Origin: Perkinsus olseni
Lineage: Eukaryota; Perkinsozoa; Perkinsida
Length of the DNA stretch: 64,000 nucleotides
Reading direction: 5' to 3'
Assembly: GCA_013115125.1 (NCBI GenBank)
Contig: JABANN010000061.1
Location: 24,422-88,421, forward strand
Position numbers and translations under genes: made by a program. The stretch's first letter is position 1. Each line of letters starts with the position of its first letter. Positions 32,038 through 44,755 of this stretch are shown piece after piece. The notes beneath the pieces are model-generated. The model did not search any database, was not told the origin of the DNA, and saw nothing but the letters and a program-made list of their open reading frames with translations.

Positions 32038-35000
32038 TTACTTCCCGCCACCTGCAACCCTCGTAGTGAACTGATCGTTGGTACTCCGCCATACTGCTGA
32101 TAAGGTCGCTTTACATGCGACCATCGCTGCCTCGCAGGCGGACATGAAGAGGACGATGGCTTGGTCGCTGTGATGGTGATTGCACACGATGGAGGTGAAT
32201 ATGCTCCCTGAAAAGAAGTCGAGAAAGTAACCTGCGGTTGAGAAAGCCATGCCGCCTCACTCCAAAGGGTTGCTGCATTCTTAGTAGCCTTCTTCCAAGG
32301 GTCCACCGGCACTCCGTGCAAGGTTGACTTGACCTCAGAGTCTGCCGTCAACTTGCTGGACACGACCCGAGCTACGGCAGCTATGTGTTCTCCGAAGCCT
32401 AACCATGAGGAGGAGACCCGTACTCAATCCCTCGCAGTGAATTGTAGGCAACGAGTCATACTAATATACACACGCCAGCTTCGTTCTACTCAGTGACGAT
32501 TCGGTCCGAGTAGCGCACTCCCGTAGAGGACCCGACCTACTGTTGGAGCCCGATAGTAGTGCTGCCGAGGGCTTGTGAATGATAGGCATCCGTTGGCTCC
32601 ACGGTGGCCTCGAATCGTCAGTCCGACACAAAAACCCGTACACGTAGGTCGTGGCATACAGGAAGACAACCTAGAAGGAGATAGCAGCCCTGCTGCAGGT
32701 GGGGACCATTAGGCATTGTCACTACCTCGCGATCTGCCTTTAGATCAGCCTGCATGATGCCACTGCAAACAGTCTTAGGCATCCACGGTATAGACGACTC
32801 GAAGTGGAGGCGTATCCATGCCGACCATTGCTCTGCTGACAGCGCGCTGGCAACCTAATCAGCAGCAGCAGCTATGGACCTGTCCCTCCACCACCAATCT
32901 GCCGTACCGGAATGATATGCTCCCGAGCGGTATCGTCATCCCCGTCCATCTCGATAGCCTCGGCAGCACTACCCTTACCACTGCTGCTGCTGCTGCCGTC
33001 CTTCAACTTCCGACTCGCCAGTGCCTTTTGTCCTCGCCTCACAGCAGAGTGGGCTCCTAAACAAAACCCTTACACCTTCCATCAGTCACTGCGGGAGCGG
33101 TGCCCACCTCCCTCACTAGCAGTCTGAGCCGCCACTCTCGGAAAAACAGCCGCCAAGTTCCTGTGTATCGATTCGCACACAGTTTGAATCTGAGCGGAAG
33201 TCACAGGACCGTTGCCGGCTCAGCCTCCCTACCGCAGTCTTCTCCATAGCCATGCGAGGGCGTATCTGTTGCGCTCGGCGGCGTGCGAAGATCGGAGGCT
33301 CATAGCAGGACAGCCTCTGAGCCCTAGATTCTGTCTCCTGAACATCGACCGGATACCCACCCGTAACCCCGCTGGGCGCGCGCTACCTCCTTCGAGATGG
33401 CATGCAGCTTGTACTGCTCTAGTTTCATCATCTTCTGTCGGGCCTTCATCCGCTTCGTATCGACGACGTTATCACGGTGCTCCTCCACGGCATGCTTGTA
33501 CTGGCATAGCGTGTACGACTTGCGGACCAGGTACCTGCGGGCAGATACCCGCAAGGACCGGGCAAGGGATGCGTACAGGTTGAAGGGGAAAGTCTCCTTG
33601 TTATTGCGCCTCTCCTGTGCTAGCTCGCGCAACACCGTCTTGTATCGGCGGACTATATCCGCCCCCTCCCCCTGGAGCGATGCCCGCACCTGACCAGCAG
33701 CCGAAGTCGGGCGAGTCGCCGCCACGCAGAGGACCTCACCAAGTGACCGCGGAAGTGCTTCTGGATCAGCTTGGCTTTCTCCTTCAACTGCCGCATCCAC
33801 CTCTGATGTATTTTCATCCGGAATATACTCTGCAGCCTAACAGACACTCAGGCTTCCCCTAGGGCTCGATCGCCTCCAAAAGTTCGTCAGCACCTCATAA
33901 CAGCCCCGAACAGTGCTCGATTCCTCCGCTTAGTGACCATCGAACGATAATTGTGTTGTATCTGCTGCCCACTATGCAAGATGGTTCCTGTCAGTACCGC
34001 TATTACCGTGACTGCAGCAGTATTCTCTCTGACGAGCTGCAGTGACGCCTTGAGAGCTCGCCAGCACCTCTGCATCCTCAACACCGGCCCCTTGATCCTG
34101 TTGGTATAAGTGATGACCTTATAGTACCGGTACTGTGTCTGTATGACTATCGCTGCCCGGTGTCTGACCACCCTAGACAGCAGGGCCCTCAAAGTCAGGT
34201 GTAGCAGTACCACACCAAGCACAAATGGTGTATGCTCTTGGTACTCGTTCCTGCGGCTTAGGGCAAAGAGCTCTCTCAGCCGCTGCAGCTCTAGAGTCCG
34301 ACTGGTTGTGGTTGTGGTGTCCACGGGTACGTTCCGGAGCATGACCCCAAGGCTCTGGACGCACCGAAGCACTTGGCGCCGAGTCAGGTAGGCAAAACTG
34401 CGAGCCTTCGTGCGTTCAACGACTTTGTCGACCAAGGGTGGTTCAATCTTTTTGACATGCCGAAGGAGCTCCTGCACCACGACATGGGCGGTCTTCTTGC
34501 CGTAATTGATAGGCCAGTCGTCCGGGAGCCTATGCTCGATCTCACAGCCCATGAGATCGAATATCTGCTGTGCTGCCGTGGCGTCGACTCCTTGGAAGGA
34601 CAGATTACCTGCAGGGAGAAAAACCTTATTTCCGCAGGGGAGCCGGAGGACGTCATGCGCAGTGGATGAGAGGATAAAGCTGTCTTACTGTCCATCTGCA
34701 GTCTGGGCTGGTCGAGGAACTCTCTCAAAGTGATGAGGGTCTCCGCGATGAGAGTGACGTTAAGGACCTTCTGAGGGAGCCCCTTCATAGTCAGCAGCCA
34801 GAAGTTCTCCTGCACTAAGCGCATCCTCTTGTCGTGGCTGTGCTGCAGCGATGCCATATCCCTCCACAACAGCATCATGGGTTCCTTCGCTCGGCAGGGT
34901 ACGGTACAAGTACCACGTCCAGCAACGTCACTCAACTCTACCAGCTCTCGAGAGAAGGCGCCCTCCTCCATGTCCCGGTCGACGGCCACCGCGCAGTGAC

Positions 35001-38000
35001 CCATGGCGTACGCGATCCAGCTAGTGATGTCCTTGAGCCGCTCGACCGTGAGCTGACCTCCGGCCATATTCAGCGTTTCCTTCGTGACGGTTAGGAGGAT
35101 CTCTGCTGCCATGTCACTCGGCCGCGGCCGTCCCGTCTCAGACTTCCGATCGAAGACCTTCGTCTTGTCCTTGAAGCGCTCCTTCTTGCCGAAGAACATC
35201 TCCGAAGCCAACAGGTCACATGCCTCGATTGGCACATTAGCGATGGCTCTCTGTAGGTGGGCCTTGAGGTCCCTCAGCTGCATCGACACTGCAGGGGGCA
35301 GATGCCTCCACCACGGGTGGATGTAGTTATTGATACCCATGAGGGCTAGCATAACTTGCCCAACTACCGTATTAACCTGACATCCGCCAGAAGAACAGAA
35401 GGTCAGACTGAGTCGCTGACTAACCTGCTTCTCTGTGGCAGCCCTGGTTCGACGCATCAACACGGTAAGGCGCTTGTCCAAATTCCTCCGTAGGTTCCTC
35501 TGCAGGAGTACCGCGGCCATGTTAGCCAACTTGCTCCTCATCAACTTCTTCCTCTCGGTTTCCATGGCTTCCAGCTCCTCGAAGAGCATAACCTTGACGT
35601 CGAGGCAGGCCTGCCATCTCCGCCAACACGATTGGATCCTCGTCGCTGCTGCAATCTGAAGCACAGAGCCAATCCAGGACTACTGCCCCCGCCTGGTGCT
35701 GTTCTCAACGACTGTCTTGAACATAACCCCTGGGAACCCCGAAGGCCTACCTTCCGCTCTAGTCCGATGCGGTCCAGGAAGCCCTTGGCGAGAGCCTGGG
35801 CCCTTGTCACAGCCCGGAGTTGTCGCTGTAGTCTCGTCCGCACCAGTACGCCCCGTATGATGCCTTGTACTCTCGCCGCTGCTTCATGCATTTCCCTCAC
35901 AGGTTTCCTACCGTACCAATACCCCCGAAGGACCCTTTGGATGTCGGTGGCCACTCTAGTAACATGAGCTAGAGCTTTCTGCGCGAGTTTCATCCGCCAA
36001 TAGCTCTGCAGCTTGGCAGCCTTCCTGTGCTTGACCAGGAGGCGGCGTCTCTCCGTCATACCACGGAAGGTCGCCTGCACTTTCGATATCCTCAGGTGGG
36101 CCAACTGATGGTCTGCTCGAGCTCGGAATTTCCGATACCAACTTCTCAGTATCATAGCATTGGACCCGTGCTTGCCGAAGAACCTCTGAGCATCCCACAT
36201 GCGTTTACAGGAGGCAATCACAGTCACGGCTGCTGCCTGTCTCTGTAGACGCTTCCTCACCTGAGACGAAGAGGTGTCACCACCGAGTGATGGTCCCCAA
36301 CCCCCTACCAGGGCTCCCCGGACGAACTTCTGGATCCTAATCAAGGCCGTCTGCTCAGCAGACTTCTGATGGATGTAGGAAGGGTCATCCGTGATGACGT
36401 CATGGGCAAAGCTGTAGTAGAAGCCCTCAGCATCAGGAGCTAGACGTGGAGGGTTGAGGCGGGCCAAGTGCCAATGCTCGGCGGGGCACTGCTGCAGGGC
36501 CGCCTCGAACGCCTCTCGTGGGAAGAAGAGCCATTGGCATTGACAGGGACCCGTCTTGTCCGACTGGTTGTCCCGTGCCAGGAAGCGACGGCGATTGCAA
36601 AAGCCGACATTCACGAAGGGCAGGGCGTCAGCGAACATCGCCGCCTCCCCTTTAGTTAGGTATCTGACCATTATACTCGCAAAAGTAGCATAAAATCTAG
36701 ACCTCACCGGCAGCCAGGAAGAGGATAGGCCCAATGGCTCTTCCGGCGCTTGTGCACGGCAGCGTAGCAGTCACAACAGAAGTTGTCCGTGCATTGTTGG
36801 CACCACACCACTGAGTCCAGGCCCCCACATTCACTGCACTTCACCTGATAAAAACACCACCACCCTGCCACAGCCTAGTGGCAGCGAGCATCGAGGCAAC
36901 ATCGTCAGTACCTTGAGGAAGCCACGATAGTCCCATAGGAAATCGTTGAGCATGCAGTCATTCAGGTGCTCCCGGAAAGATGCCAACATAGGATGGCAGA
37001 CCTGGCCTTGATCCGTAGCCAGAATCTCAGACTCGTCATTGCCGCGGCCAGAGACAGCTGACTCTGGACTGTCCAGCTTCAAGTAGTAGCGGACGTCGGA
37101 GCCTCTAACGATCACCTCCCAATTAGAAGGGAGGCAGTAGCGTAGTGCAAAATAGCAGTACCAATAGTAGTGGTAGTTGCCGTGGATGCCGAGTTGGAAG
37201 GCAAGGCTCTTTATCTGCTTCGGAGTGACCACCACATGGCCCTTGGTCCCATCAGGATTGCCTGTAGCCCTCAGGAGGAGGCGAAGGCCATTGAGACCAG
37301 TGAGGGACTGCTGCTTCTCCTCTACACCCAACACGTCAGGAGCCATGAACCGGCTGTCATTACTAGCTCTGCGCATGTCGTCAACATGCACGTACACCTG
37401 CAATGAGAAGGGGTGCACCACCGATAGTGCAGTAGCAGGTCCTTACCTCATCCTCATCCACCAGACCCGCCTCTAGCAGGTTCTGCATGCTCAGCTCGAC
37501 CTTACCCCGCAAGAGGTCATCCTTGTCGCCGTCCAACGCCTTAGATACGTCATCATGATCACCACTGCCCTGCCGCTGTAGCTGCTTGATGAGGTCAGCG
37601 CTGCTCTCAAGGTCCGCCTGCAGCTCCGTGAAGGGCTGCAGCCAATCCGGCAGTCTGCCCAGAGCCATCGTGCTGAAGGTCTCTGGCGGGATCGTTCTGA
37701 TCCTCAACCCGTATGAAAAGCGAACATCGTCGAACTCCTGATCGACATTGGCCGCCGGTTGCAGGAACCAGCCGTGGAAGGGGTCGTAGGGCTCGCCAGG
37801 GTTGCCCATGACCACATTATCAGCATCAGGGAAGCGCCAGGCGTCCGGATGGAACATCATAACATCCACGAACTCCAGGCGCATGTAGAAGAGGTGGGAC
37901 TTCTTCCTCTGCATCTCGAACCACATGATGCCGTTCTGATCCCTGATGTGCTGCCGCATGAACTGCTCCCTAGTGGCGAAATCGTAGAGGTAGAGGTTGC

Positions 38001-39741
38001 TCAGGACGCAAGGGTCTCTGCCCATCTTCAGACTCTCGTTGGTGATATCATTCAGACTAGGACGGAACATGTGGGTCCACCTCTGCCCCCGTTCCCTAGC
38101 TCGCTCAATCGCCAGCCTCATGTGCGTCGGTTCAATACCAGCCGCCACACGACAGGTTGTGGCTCTGATGCGGCCATCGAAAAGGCTGTCCTGCCTTCCT
38201 CGGTAGGCGATGTCTGCCCAGTCCTCGGTCCCTCGTTCGCCCCCTTCGACCGAGTCCCTACTAGAGACATGCGACTTCGTGTCGTTAGCCCCCCGTGATG
38301 CCGACAACGCAGCAACGCCGTCACCACCGGTCCTCCTGAGACAATCAACAATCACAAGCCCAGGACGTATCCAAACTTACGTGTTCGCCGCTGAGCCCGC
38401 AGCGTCCGTGGAGGCCTCATCTCCGACACTCTCACCGTAGGCTACCATGAGGGCCCTCTTAGCCAGGGCAGTCCCCCGCGAGTCGGCCGGACCCGCCAGC
38501 CCGCTGTCTTCGGCGACATCGAGCACTAAGTCGGCGATGTCCTTCACTTCACGGAAGACATGGCTCTGCATTTCAGGAGGCATGTTAGCCCGCACAAAGT
38601 CTCTCTCAGGCCTCCCGAGGGCGTAGGTGGCGGGAGTACTGATGCGACTCTCAGTGACCTTCCCGACGCCTGCAGTAGCAGAGAGGTCGACCAGTGGTGG
38701 TCTCGCCATATCTTCGGAAGTTGATTCATCGCGGAAGCCTCGATGACGTTGTCTCTCAGCCTCGACCACTGCCCGAGTTACCGTTCCAAGACCACCTCTG
38801 CCAGCATCGCTAGCGCCAGATACGGCGGACCTGCACGGAAGCGTAGGACACGGCCATCACTGTCACTTGGACCCACCTGCTCGCCGAGCCTTTTGCGGAG
38901 GTATCCTCTTCTTCGTCCTCCTCACTCTCCCCTTCTTCTAGTATGGTGTCCGCCACAGTGTGGTGGTGATGGTGCTTGGGTATACCGGGCATGGACTTGA
39001 GCATCTTAGACTTCATAGGAGCGAAGGCCGTTGCCACAGGAGGCTTGGAAGATAACGGAGGGAACTGTGGATGGGCCTTCGGTCCCTTATGGGTCACTTC
39101 CGTGTTGTCCTTAACGAGTAGCTGCTCAGTGGCCTCGCTGCCTACAAATAACCCTGGCTGCATCATCCACTACTGCCGACTCCTAGAGAGCATCACCTCC
39201 GTCATCATCCTCCATCTGCTCTCCCATGCTGCTATCATCTCCCCTAGGGGACGGATCATCCACGTTGATTTCGGGGTTCAAGTCAAACTCTCTCCGCCGC
39301 TCCTAATGCCAGCAAGTGTGGCGGGCCGTGGCAGCCTAGCCTACCTGCTCCGAGCTCTCATTGGACTCGTCGATCTCCCCGCCCTGTTTCATCTCTTGGT
39401 ACTCCGTCACTGTCACTGTGAAGTTACGAGGGAAGTAGCCAATGCGTGAAGGGTTGTTAGCAAGTCGGCCGAGCCACCACTGATTCTGAGCAGCAGCCAA
39501 AGGATATCAGTCGCACTCTCCCGACCAACGGGCGAAGTACGTCTTTTGGTCCGTTCAAGACTTCGATGTTGTCCCCAGCAAAGAGCCTCATAAGCCGCTG
39601 ACCTTCCCTTTTGAATGGCCAGCTTACCTACACACATCCACTGCTCGGGGGGGGGGGGTGCTAGGTAGAAAAGCTTACCGCGGCCGGGTCGAAGGAGTGC
39701 AGGGCCACCACTGTTTTTCCCTCGATGCCACCAAGCGTCAT
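32038..39741 (-). CDS. Very long SH3, B-box and IQ-repeat protein, multi-exon
   Basis: The start is the ATG at 39741 (MTLGGIEGKTVVALHSFDPA). After introns, FAGDNIEVLN and WWLGRLANNPSRIGYFPRN near 39570-39420 complete an SH3 domain. A poly-acidic and His-tract region follows (39290-38880), then long soluble exons: 38769-38390; 38355-37450, with WAYDR-free text such as MWFEMQRKKSHLFYMRLEFV; and 37410-36900. Near 36841-36705 is a B-box-type zinc finger, CSECGGLDSVVWCQQCTDNF then CCDCYAAVHKRRKSH. From about 36380 to 33650 there are about fifteen IQ-like calmodulin-binding motifs, for example RIQKFVRGALVGG, KVQATFRGMTERR, DIQRVLRGYWYGR, RIQSCWRRWQACL and LIQKHFRGHLVRS, with a helical block at 35340-34690 between two clusters. 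The end is QFTTRVAGGGK with TAA at 32038-32040. SH3 plus B-box plus IQ array suggests a calmodulin-regulated cytoskeletal scaffold (inference). Some exons between 33300 and 32100 are tentative, so a second gene there is possible. Confidence 0.65.
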
Positions 39742-39881
39742 CGGAGGAGGTGATGAAGCGGGGCAACTACGGTACTGGCGCGATGACCCCTTACCAATCC
39801 TTTCTGTGACAACACAAGGCGCTTTATGGGCCAACGAGCAAGCATGAAATCGAGGTGGCGTGTCGAAGAATCATCCGCAGG

Positions 39882-42154
39882 CTAATCGAACAAAGTCGTG
39901 TGACAGGGAAGAAGTCGGCGGCGTCCTCCTCCCACGGCGCTGCTTGCGACCGACGTCGGCCGAGTACTGGCAGGGTCGGATCTCGACGCATCAGCTGCTG
40001 TGGGTAGGGCCGAACGAGGCACTTTCCTCCGGCAGAATCTGCAAACAAGCTCCGATGAGGAGGGATGATGAGGCCTGTCGTAGGCCCAGAGAGCGTCAAA
40101 GAGTCGCTTCCGCAAGGAGTAGTCGTCCACCAATCGAATCAGCCGCACTAGATCCTCACTGCCAGCTCGAGTCGGAACCTCAGTGCCGAGAGCCGACGTA
40201 GAACGCCTCCGCAGAATCGATCGAGGGGTACCATGGAACTCTCCCGATAAGCCCGCTTTGGCGGCTCTCTCTTTAAGCAACTGTCGGCCCCGGCCCGGTA
40301 GTAGCCGCATAACCTCAGATGCTGCATGCAGGACGTCGCGAGGCACCCGGGGAGCAACAGCACGCACGAGCGCCGCTCTGTGAAGGAGGTCCACCACGCT
40401 CGCCAAAGTATGGCTGGGTTGACTCCGTCCCTCAGCATTGATGAAAGCCGAGCTGAGCCAGTTGAGGCGAGGAGCATAGTCGCAGTGATCCTCGGCACAA
40501 GGGGCGGGGAACTGCGGCAAGAAGCCAGCAAGACGGTCGACAGCCATGCGGCATTCTTCCGTCAGCACCGCTTCCTCTGTCGATGCCCCCTGAGCTCCAT
40601 CAGAAGCCGGTAGAGAGGCGGCCACCGGGCGCGCTCGAGCCTCCGACGATGGTTGAGGTCCACCCTCTGCGAAGCCCATACTTGAAGCATCCCCACTGCG
40701 TGCAGCTGCTGTACCGGTACTTGGACGCTGCAGCGACTGTGATCCGGTACTTCGATCCGCCCCCGTCAAATGATCTTCATCATCACCCGACTTCCCCGTT
40801 CCCCCCGAGCTTCTCCCGCTAGTGACGTCCTCGTCATGCGCCTCAGTGGGAGTCTCTTGACCAACAGAGGGACTGGACAGCCTGGGCTGGCCAGGCTGGC
40901 CATCCTCCACTAAGGCCTGCAATGCGGCCCCAGGCTTGAACCCTTCACCCGAGTGTTGATCGCCAGCGCCGGATCCCTGTGATGAGCCTAGTAGCGCACC
41001 TTCGGCAGCTCTCTTGGGATCCACGCCCGACACCATCTGAGAAACCCTCTCTGAGGCCTTCATTCCCAAAGCATCCTCCAATGACTGACCATCCACTATC
41101 GACACGTCAGCAGCCTCTACACGCTGGTCCTCTGGGGCCCCAGCGACGGTGTCCATCAGGGCTGAATCTGTCGACTCCAACGCTAGAGCATCGTCAACAC
41201 AGCACTGGATTGACGGGGGCTGTCGAACGCCTCGCTCATCAGTCAAATGGTCACTCACAGCCTCCGTCACCGCCCCACCGGCAGACCCTTCTCCATTGCT
41301 CGATCGGTTACCTCCCTCCCCACCCTCCGCGACCTCGTCCCCATTAGACAGCACGCACTGCGAAGGGTGTTTGTACGTAGGCACCACTGGAACTGCATCG
41401 GCCGAGACCTCTGCCAAACCACTTAGTTGATGTGATGGTCCCTCCACAGTAACCGAACAAGTTCCTTTCTCGTCTGCCAAAGCCGGTTGGCTCAGCCTCT
41501 GGGCCTGCTCCCCCTCGGGAGACCTGCCACCGCAGGAGCCTGCCATCGAGGATGTCGCCGCATGCATGCTCTTCACGATCAGAGCTTCCGACGCTTCGCC
41601 ATTCAATTCAACTCCCACCCGCCCGAACCCTTCTCCGCCACTTGGCTGACTCCCAGAGGAAGAAGGGCTCTGCATACCTCCTCCTCCCACATGAGACACC
41701 CCACCAGCTGCAGCGGCCCTGGCGAGGAGCTTTTCGAAATCATCACTAAACGCGCTCTCGCCCGTCACGTTGAAGGCTGCAAGAGTGCCCTCAACGGCAG
41801 CTGTCACGTCTTTCCACAGCTCCAAACTCGCTACAGCAAAGTGTCCACCACTATGCAGTTGCCGCTGCGCTGCTCTTCCAAAAGATTTCTCCAGTCGCCG
41901 GGCCAGATCTTGCAGGAGCTCACGCACGTCTGCTGCTGGTGGTGGTGTTGTTGATGGCGCAGTCTGCTAGGACCGGGATCAAACAGTCGAACACAGACCG
42001 TTACGCAGCCCACCTCAAGAGGCACCTCTGTGTCCAACCCCACGGCAACTACCGCGCTGCTTTGCAGGTCCGTCGACCGTGTCTTGGGTGCATCATGCAA
42101 CCCAGTAGACTGGCAGTACCTACGAAGACCACCAACGCTGTCGTCATTACTCAT
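39882..42154 (-). CDS. Long, mostly disordered protein, unrecognised
   Basis: The first in-frame ATG is at 42154 (MSNDDSVGGLRRYCQSTGLH). The first exon ends near 41985 at a likely short intron, after which one open frame of about 680 residues runs to a TAG at 39882. It opens with a helix (LLQDLARRLEKSFGRAAQRQ) and then has about 400 residues of Gly/Ser/Glu-rich low-complexity sequence. Near 40560-40330 is an ordered block (MAVDRLAGFLPQFPAPC ... LSSAFINAEG ... VVDLLHRAALVRAVAPRVPR). The C-terminal part is helical (EDLVRLIRLVDDYSLRKRLF), with a C-x-x-C-R-R-K pair (VCRFCRRKVP) near 40035-40005. The single C-x-x-C is not enough to call a zinc finger. No family was recognised. Confidence 0.6.
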
Positions 42155-42583
42155 CTTCAATAATCATGGCCAGTCCTGGTACTTGTGCTTCTGTCCGGTT
42201 CGGCGGTTCTCAAGTCTGAGCTTCCTGCTATTTCCTCTCAAGCCCTTCACAGTGCGTTCAAGTCGAGTTACTTTCTTCGACAAGCCGGATAGCTGACGCT
42301 GATAGACCTGCCATACAGTTTGGGCATCTCATCAGGGTGGCCCAGCCGAAAACAACAACAGCGAACCTCAAGTAGTGACACCAAAAGGGAAAACCAGGTC
42401 TCCAGATCCCGGAGCGCATCCGCGCAAGCCTTTGCCGTAGCAAGAACATAAACCTGAGCCGGAAAACGCCGATCCTTCCTCCCCCCTTCGGCCTCTCATG
42501 GCTATTACCCCTCTAGGGCCCCCAGCCAGCCACTCCTCGTGGTCCCTAGGCAACCTCGCTTCCCGTATCATATGTGAAGTTCG

Positions 42584-43521
42584 ATGAATCTAAACAGTGG
42601 CGGTGATGCCCACAGGTGGCGAGGACTTGAACCCACCCGCCCCAACACAACTTCGGTAGCGCCCAAGATCTCCCCGACCCACCGTTCCTCCACCGAGGAA
42701 CTGCTCAACAATGATGATACAGAAGAGGAACAACGCCTCCGACTCACTTTGCAAGCTGTGCAATCCTCTCTCCGAAATCAGTACCCTCCTCCTTCCCCTT
42801 CAGTTTCCACCGCTCCAGCATCCATTCAGTCTCCAGGAAGCGCTCGTAGGGGTGTTTTTCGAAGAGTCTGTCGAGCATCGCTACCCCGGCTGGTCCAGAG
42901 CTCCTCCCATGGCGGACTGCCTGCTGAGAACCACTCTACCGCACTCGCCGAACGTCCAAGGTGTTACTTCATTCTGTGAGGTCTGAGTCTCAGCCGACTG
43001 TCTCCCATAATGACGCAACGCCCTGTCTGAAACGTCGAGGACTCTTCTGGCTCGCTCCATGCTCCTGATAGAGACATCCGTATCACGTCAAAGAGGCCCT
43101 CTTGAATGCGTGCTACCCATCTTGATCGATGTTCGCCATCGTTAGCTCCTCGTCAGGCCCTATCTTTCGGAAGCAGTCCTGGCCGTCGCTCCAGTCCTTG
43201 GACATGTCAAAAGCATTGGGCCAGGCGCTTTGCGCTCAACTGGCATCACGCTCCCCCAAGTGGAGTACGTCGGCCACGTGAGACGACTCCCAGCTGGGTG
43301 AAATCCTAGGCCTTAACAAACACAAGCACCGATCATTAAACAGACGAGTGACTGACTTAGGGCAATTATACGTGATAATGCAAGGTCGCCGAGTACTGCA
43401 GAATATGGCGCCACATTCACCTACATCAATACCATCCATCCACCAACTACTGAAGCGTAGAATGGAGGCAACTAATATGCTGGAGCCATTGAGACCCAAT
43501 GAACCACACCGTGGGAAGTAA
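42584..43521 (+). CDS. Small multi-exon gene, unrecognised
   Basis: The start is the ATG at 42584 (MNLNSGGDAHRWRGLEPTRP), with a block including TEEEQRLRLTLQAVQSSLRN (helical) up to about 42950. A middle exon near 43128-43275 has SKALGQALCAQLASRSPKWS before a GTGAGA donor. The last exon, about 43310-43521, reads RVTDLGQLYVIMQGRRVLQN and SIHQLLKRRMEATNMLEPLR and stops at TAA 43519-43521; it is a clean block of about 70 residues. It shares a 430-bp divergent promoter region with the minus-strand gene at 42154 and converges on the CCCH gene. The function is unknown. Confidence 0.5.
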
Positions 43522-43657
43522 ACGGCGACGACAGGCTGATAGAGTGGAAATCAACAAAATATTCGCAAACATTACGGCACTTGTACGTGCGCTCATCGGT
43601 TCGTTTTGAACTCAGCAAGCAGAGTCCTTCCAAGAGAAAGACGCACACAACAGATCA

Positions 43658-44590
43658 TCAAACCGGTGGACTGCCTGGATGCATCATCTCAGGCCCTGCA
43701 TAAGGGCCGTAAGCCTGGGCCACAGGCACCACACCGTAGGCCCCACAGGGCAAAATATACGGCACCGGGACAGGAGCTAGCACTGTCCTGTCACTGCTCG
43801 CGTCACCATATAGAGATGGGGCAGCTGGGAGAAGTCCACCTGGGACGGGGATCGCCGAGTAGAAAGGAGGAGCGGCCCCTGTGCACAGACCGGGTGCGTT
43901 GACGTAATACATGAGATGATAACCGGGGTAGTTGGGCAGCCCTGGCTGCCTGGTAGTCGAGAACTCCTGATAATCTCCGAGCTCGGTCCTCTCGCCGTGA
44001 ATATCTTCAATATCCTCAGTCAGGAAGGCAGGGGTCTCAGAGTTACTCCGGCGACCGACGGTGGGAGTACTCCGCGAGCTGATCTTGCACGAGTCATGGT
44101 CGAGGTCAGAAGGGGTGGTAGACGCGGAACTGGCCTTGCTCGAAGACGGATCTCGAACATAGGGATGCTCAGCAACTCCCACATCATCTCCACTCGGCCA
44201 GTCGTCAGGGATGAGCTCGGATTCACCGTGGGCGTAGCGGCACTTGTTACCTAGCTTGCAGAAGCCAGACTCATAGAAGGAACACATCTTGGTCTTGAAG
44301 AAGGCATTAGTCGACCTAACCTGCCTTATATCATGTGCATAAGGACACCGCCTATGGTTCGAGCATGCACCCTTTTGAAGCAACGCTCGGCACATACGGG
44401 TCTTAGAAAGGTCGGGCTTCTCCCTCAGCTCCTCCTTCGTGTGAGCGTGACTGCAAGTAGCCCCCTTGCTGCAGCTGCCGTTCAACATGAACTTGCACAT
44501 CTCGGTCTTGTAAAATTGGTTCAAATAGCGATTGTGCCAGGCATCGCGAGCGTTGGTGAAGATCTTCTGAGGGGCAGGGGTGTCACCCAT
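43658..44590 (-). CDS. Three-finger CCCH zinc-finger protein (probable RNA-binding)
   Basis: A single open frame of 310 residues from the ATG at 44590. CCCH fingers of this type bind RNA, often AU-rich or repeat elements, and control mRNA stability or translation. Three fingers are packed into the first 125 residues. Finger 1 is YKTEMCKFMLNGSCSKGATC with SHAH (C-x7-C-x5-C-x3-H). Finger 2 is RMCRALLQKGACSNHRRCPY with AH (C-x8-C-x5-C-x3-H). Finger 3 is KTKMCSFYESGFCKLGNKCR with YAH (C-x7-C-x5-C-x3-H). Each is preceded by a (Y/R/F)KTxMC-like lead-in as in TIS11 proteins. The rest is Ser/Pro/Gly/Tyr-rich and probably disordered, which is common for regulators of this family. No intron is needed. 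The gene is divergently arranged with DNAAF10; the two ATGs are 165 bp apart. Confidence 0.85.
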   Translation of the reverse strand: MGDTPAPQKIFTNARDAWHNRYLNQFYKTEMCKFMLNGSCSKGATCSHAHTKEELREKPDLSKTRMCRALLQKGACSNHRRCPYAHDIRQVRSTNAFFKTKMCSFYESGFCKLGNKCRYAHGESELIPDDWPSGDDVGVAEHPYVRDPSSSKASSASTTPSDLDHDSCKISSRSTPTVGRRSNSETPAFLTEDIEDIHGERTELGDYQEFSTTRQPGLPNYPGYHLMYYVNAPGLCTGAAPPFYSAIPVPGGLLPAAPSLYGDASSDRTVLAPVPVPYILPCGAYGVVPVAQAYGPYAGPEMMHPGSPPV

Positions 44591-44656
44591 AGTAACAACA
44601 AAAAGCAGCGACGTGAATCTTGAGCGAATTGTTGAAATGCTCGAGAAACTCCGGTC

Positions 44657-44673
44657 CCGGGGTTCGAACCCGA
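44657..44673 (-). other. Orphan tRNA T-arm / Pol III B-box-like sequence
   Basis: On the minus strand the sequence TCGGG, loop TTCGAAC, CCCGG forms a canonical T arm and contains a B-box core (GGGTTCGAACC). No matching acceptor stem, D arm or anticodon arm was found within about 100 bp, so it is not called as a tRNA. It lies in the short gap between the CCCH gene and DNAAF10. Confidence 0.5.
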
Positions 44674-44755
44674 GACCTTCATCCTGAACGCACGCACACG
44701 GCAGTGACGCAAAACCATCAGAAACTTCTGTTCGATAGTGTCTGACCTCTTCGCC

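Noticed and set aside
39647-39658. Run of 12 G as a possible regulatory or recombination signal
   Set aside because: On the transcript strand it is a poly-C tract inside the first intron of the SH3 gene and is adequately explained as part of a pyrimidine tract.
42600-42660. Minus-strand B-box-like GGGTTCAAGTCC suggesting a tRNA
   Set aside because: The T stem does not pair beyond the B-box and no acceptor stem was found; the plus strand is better explained as the first exon of a small gene.
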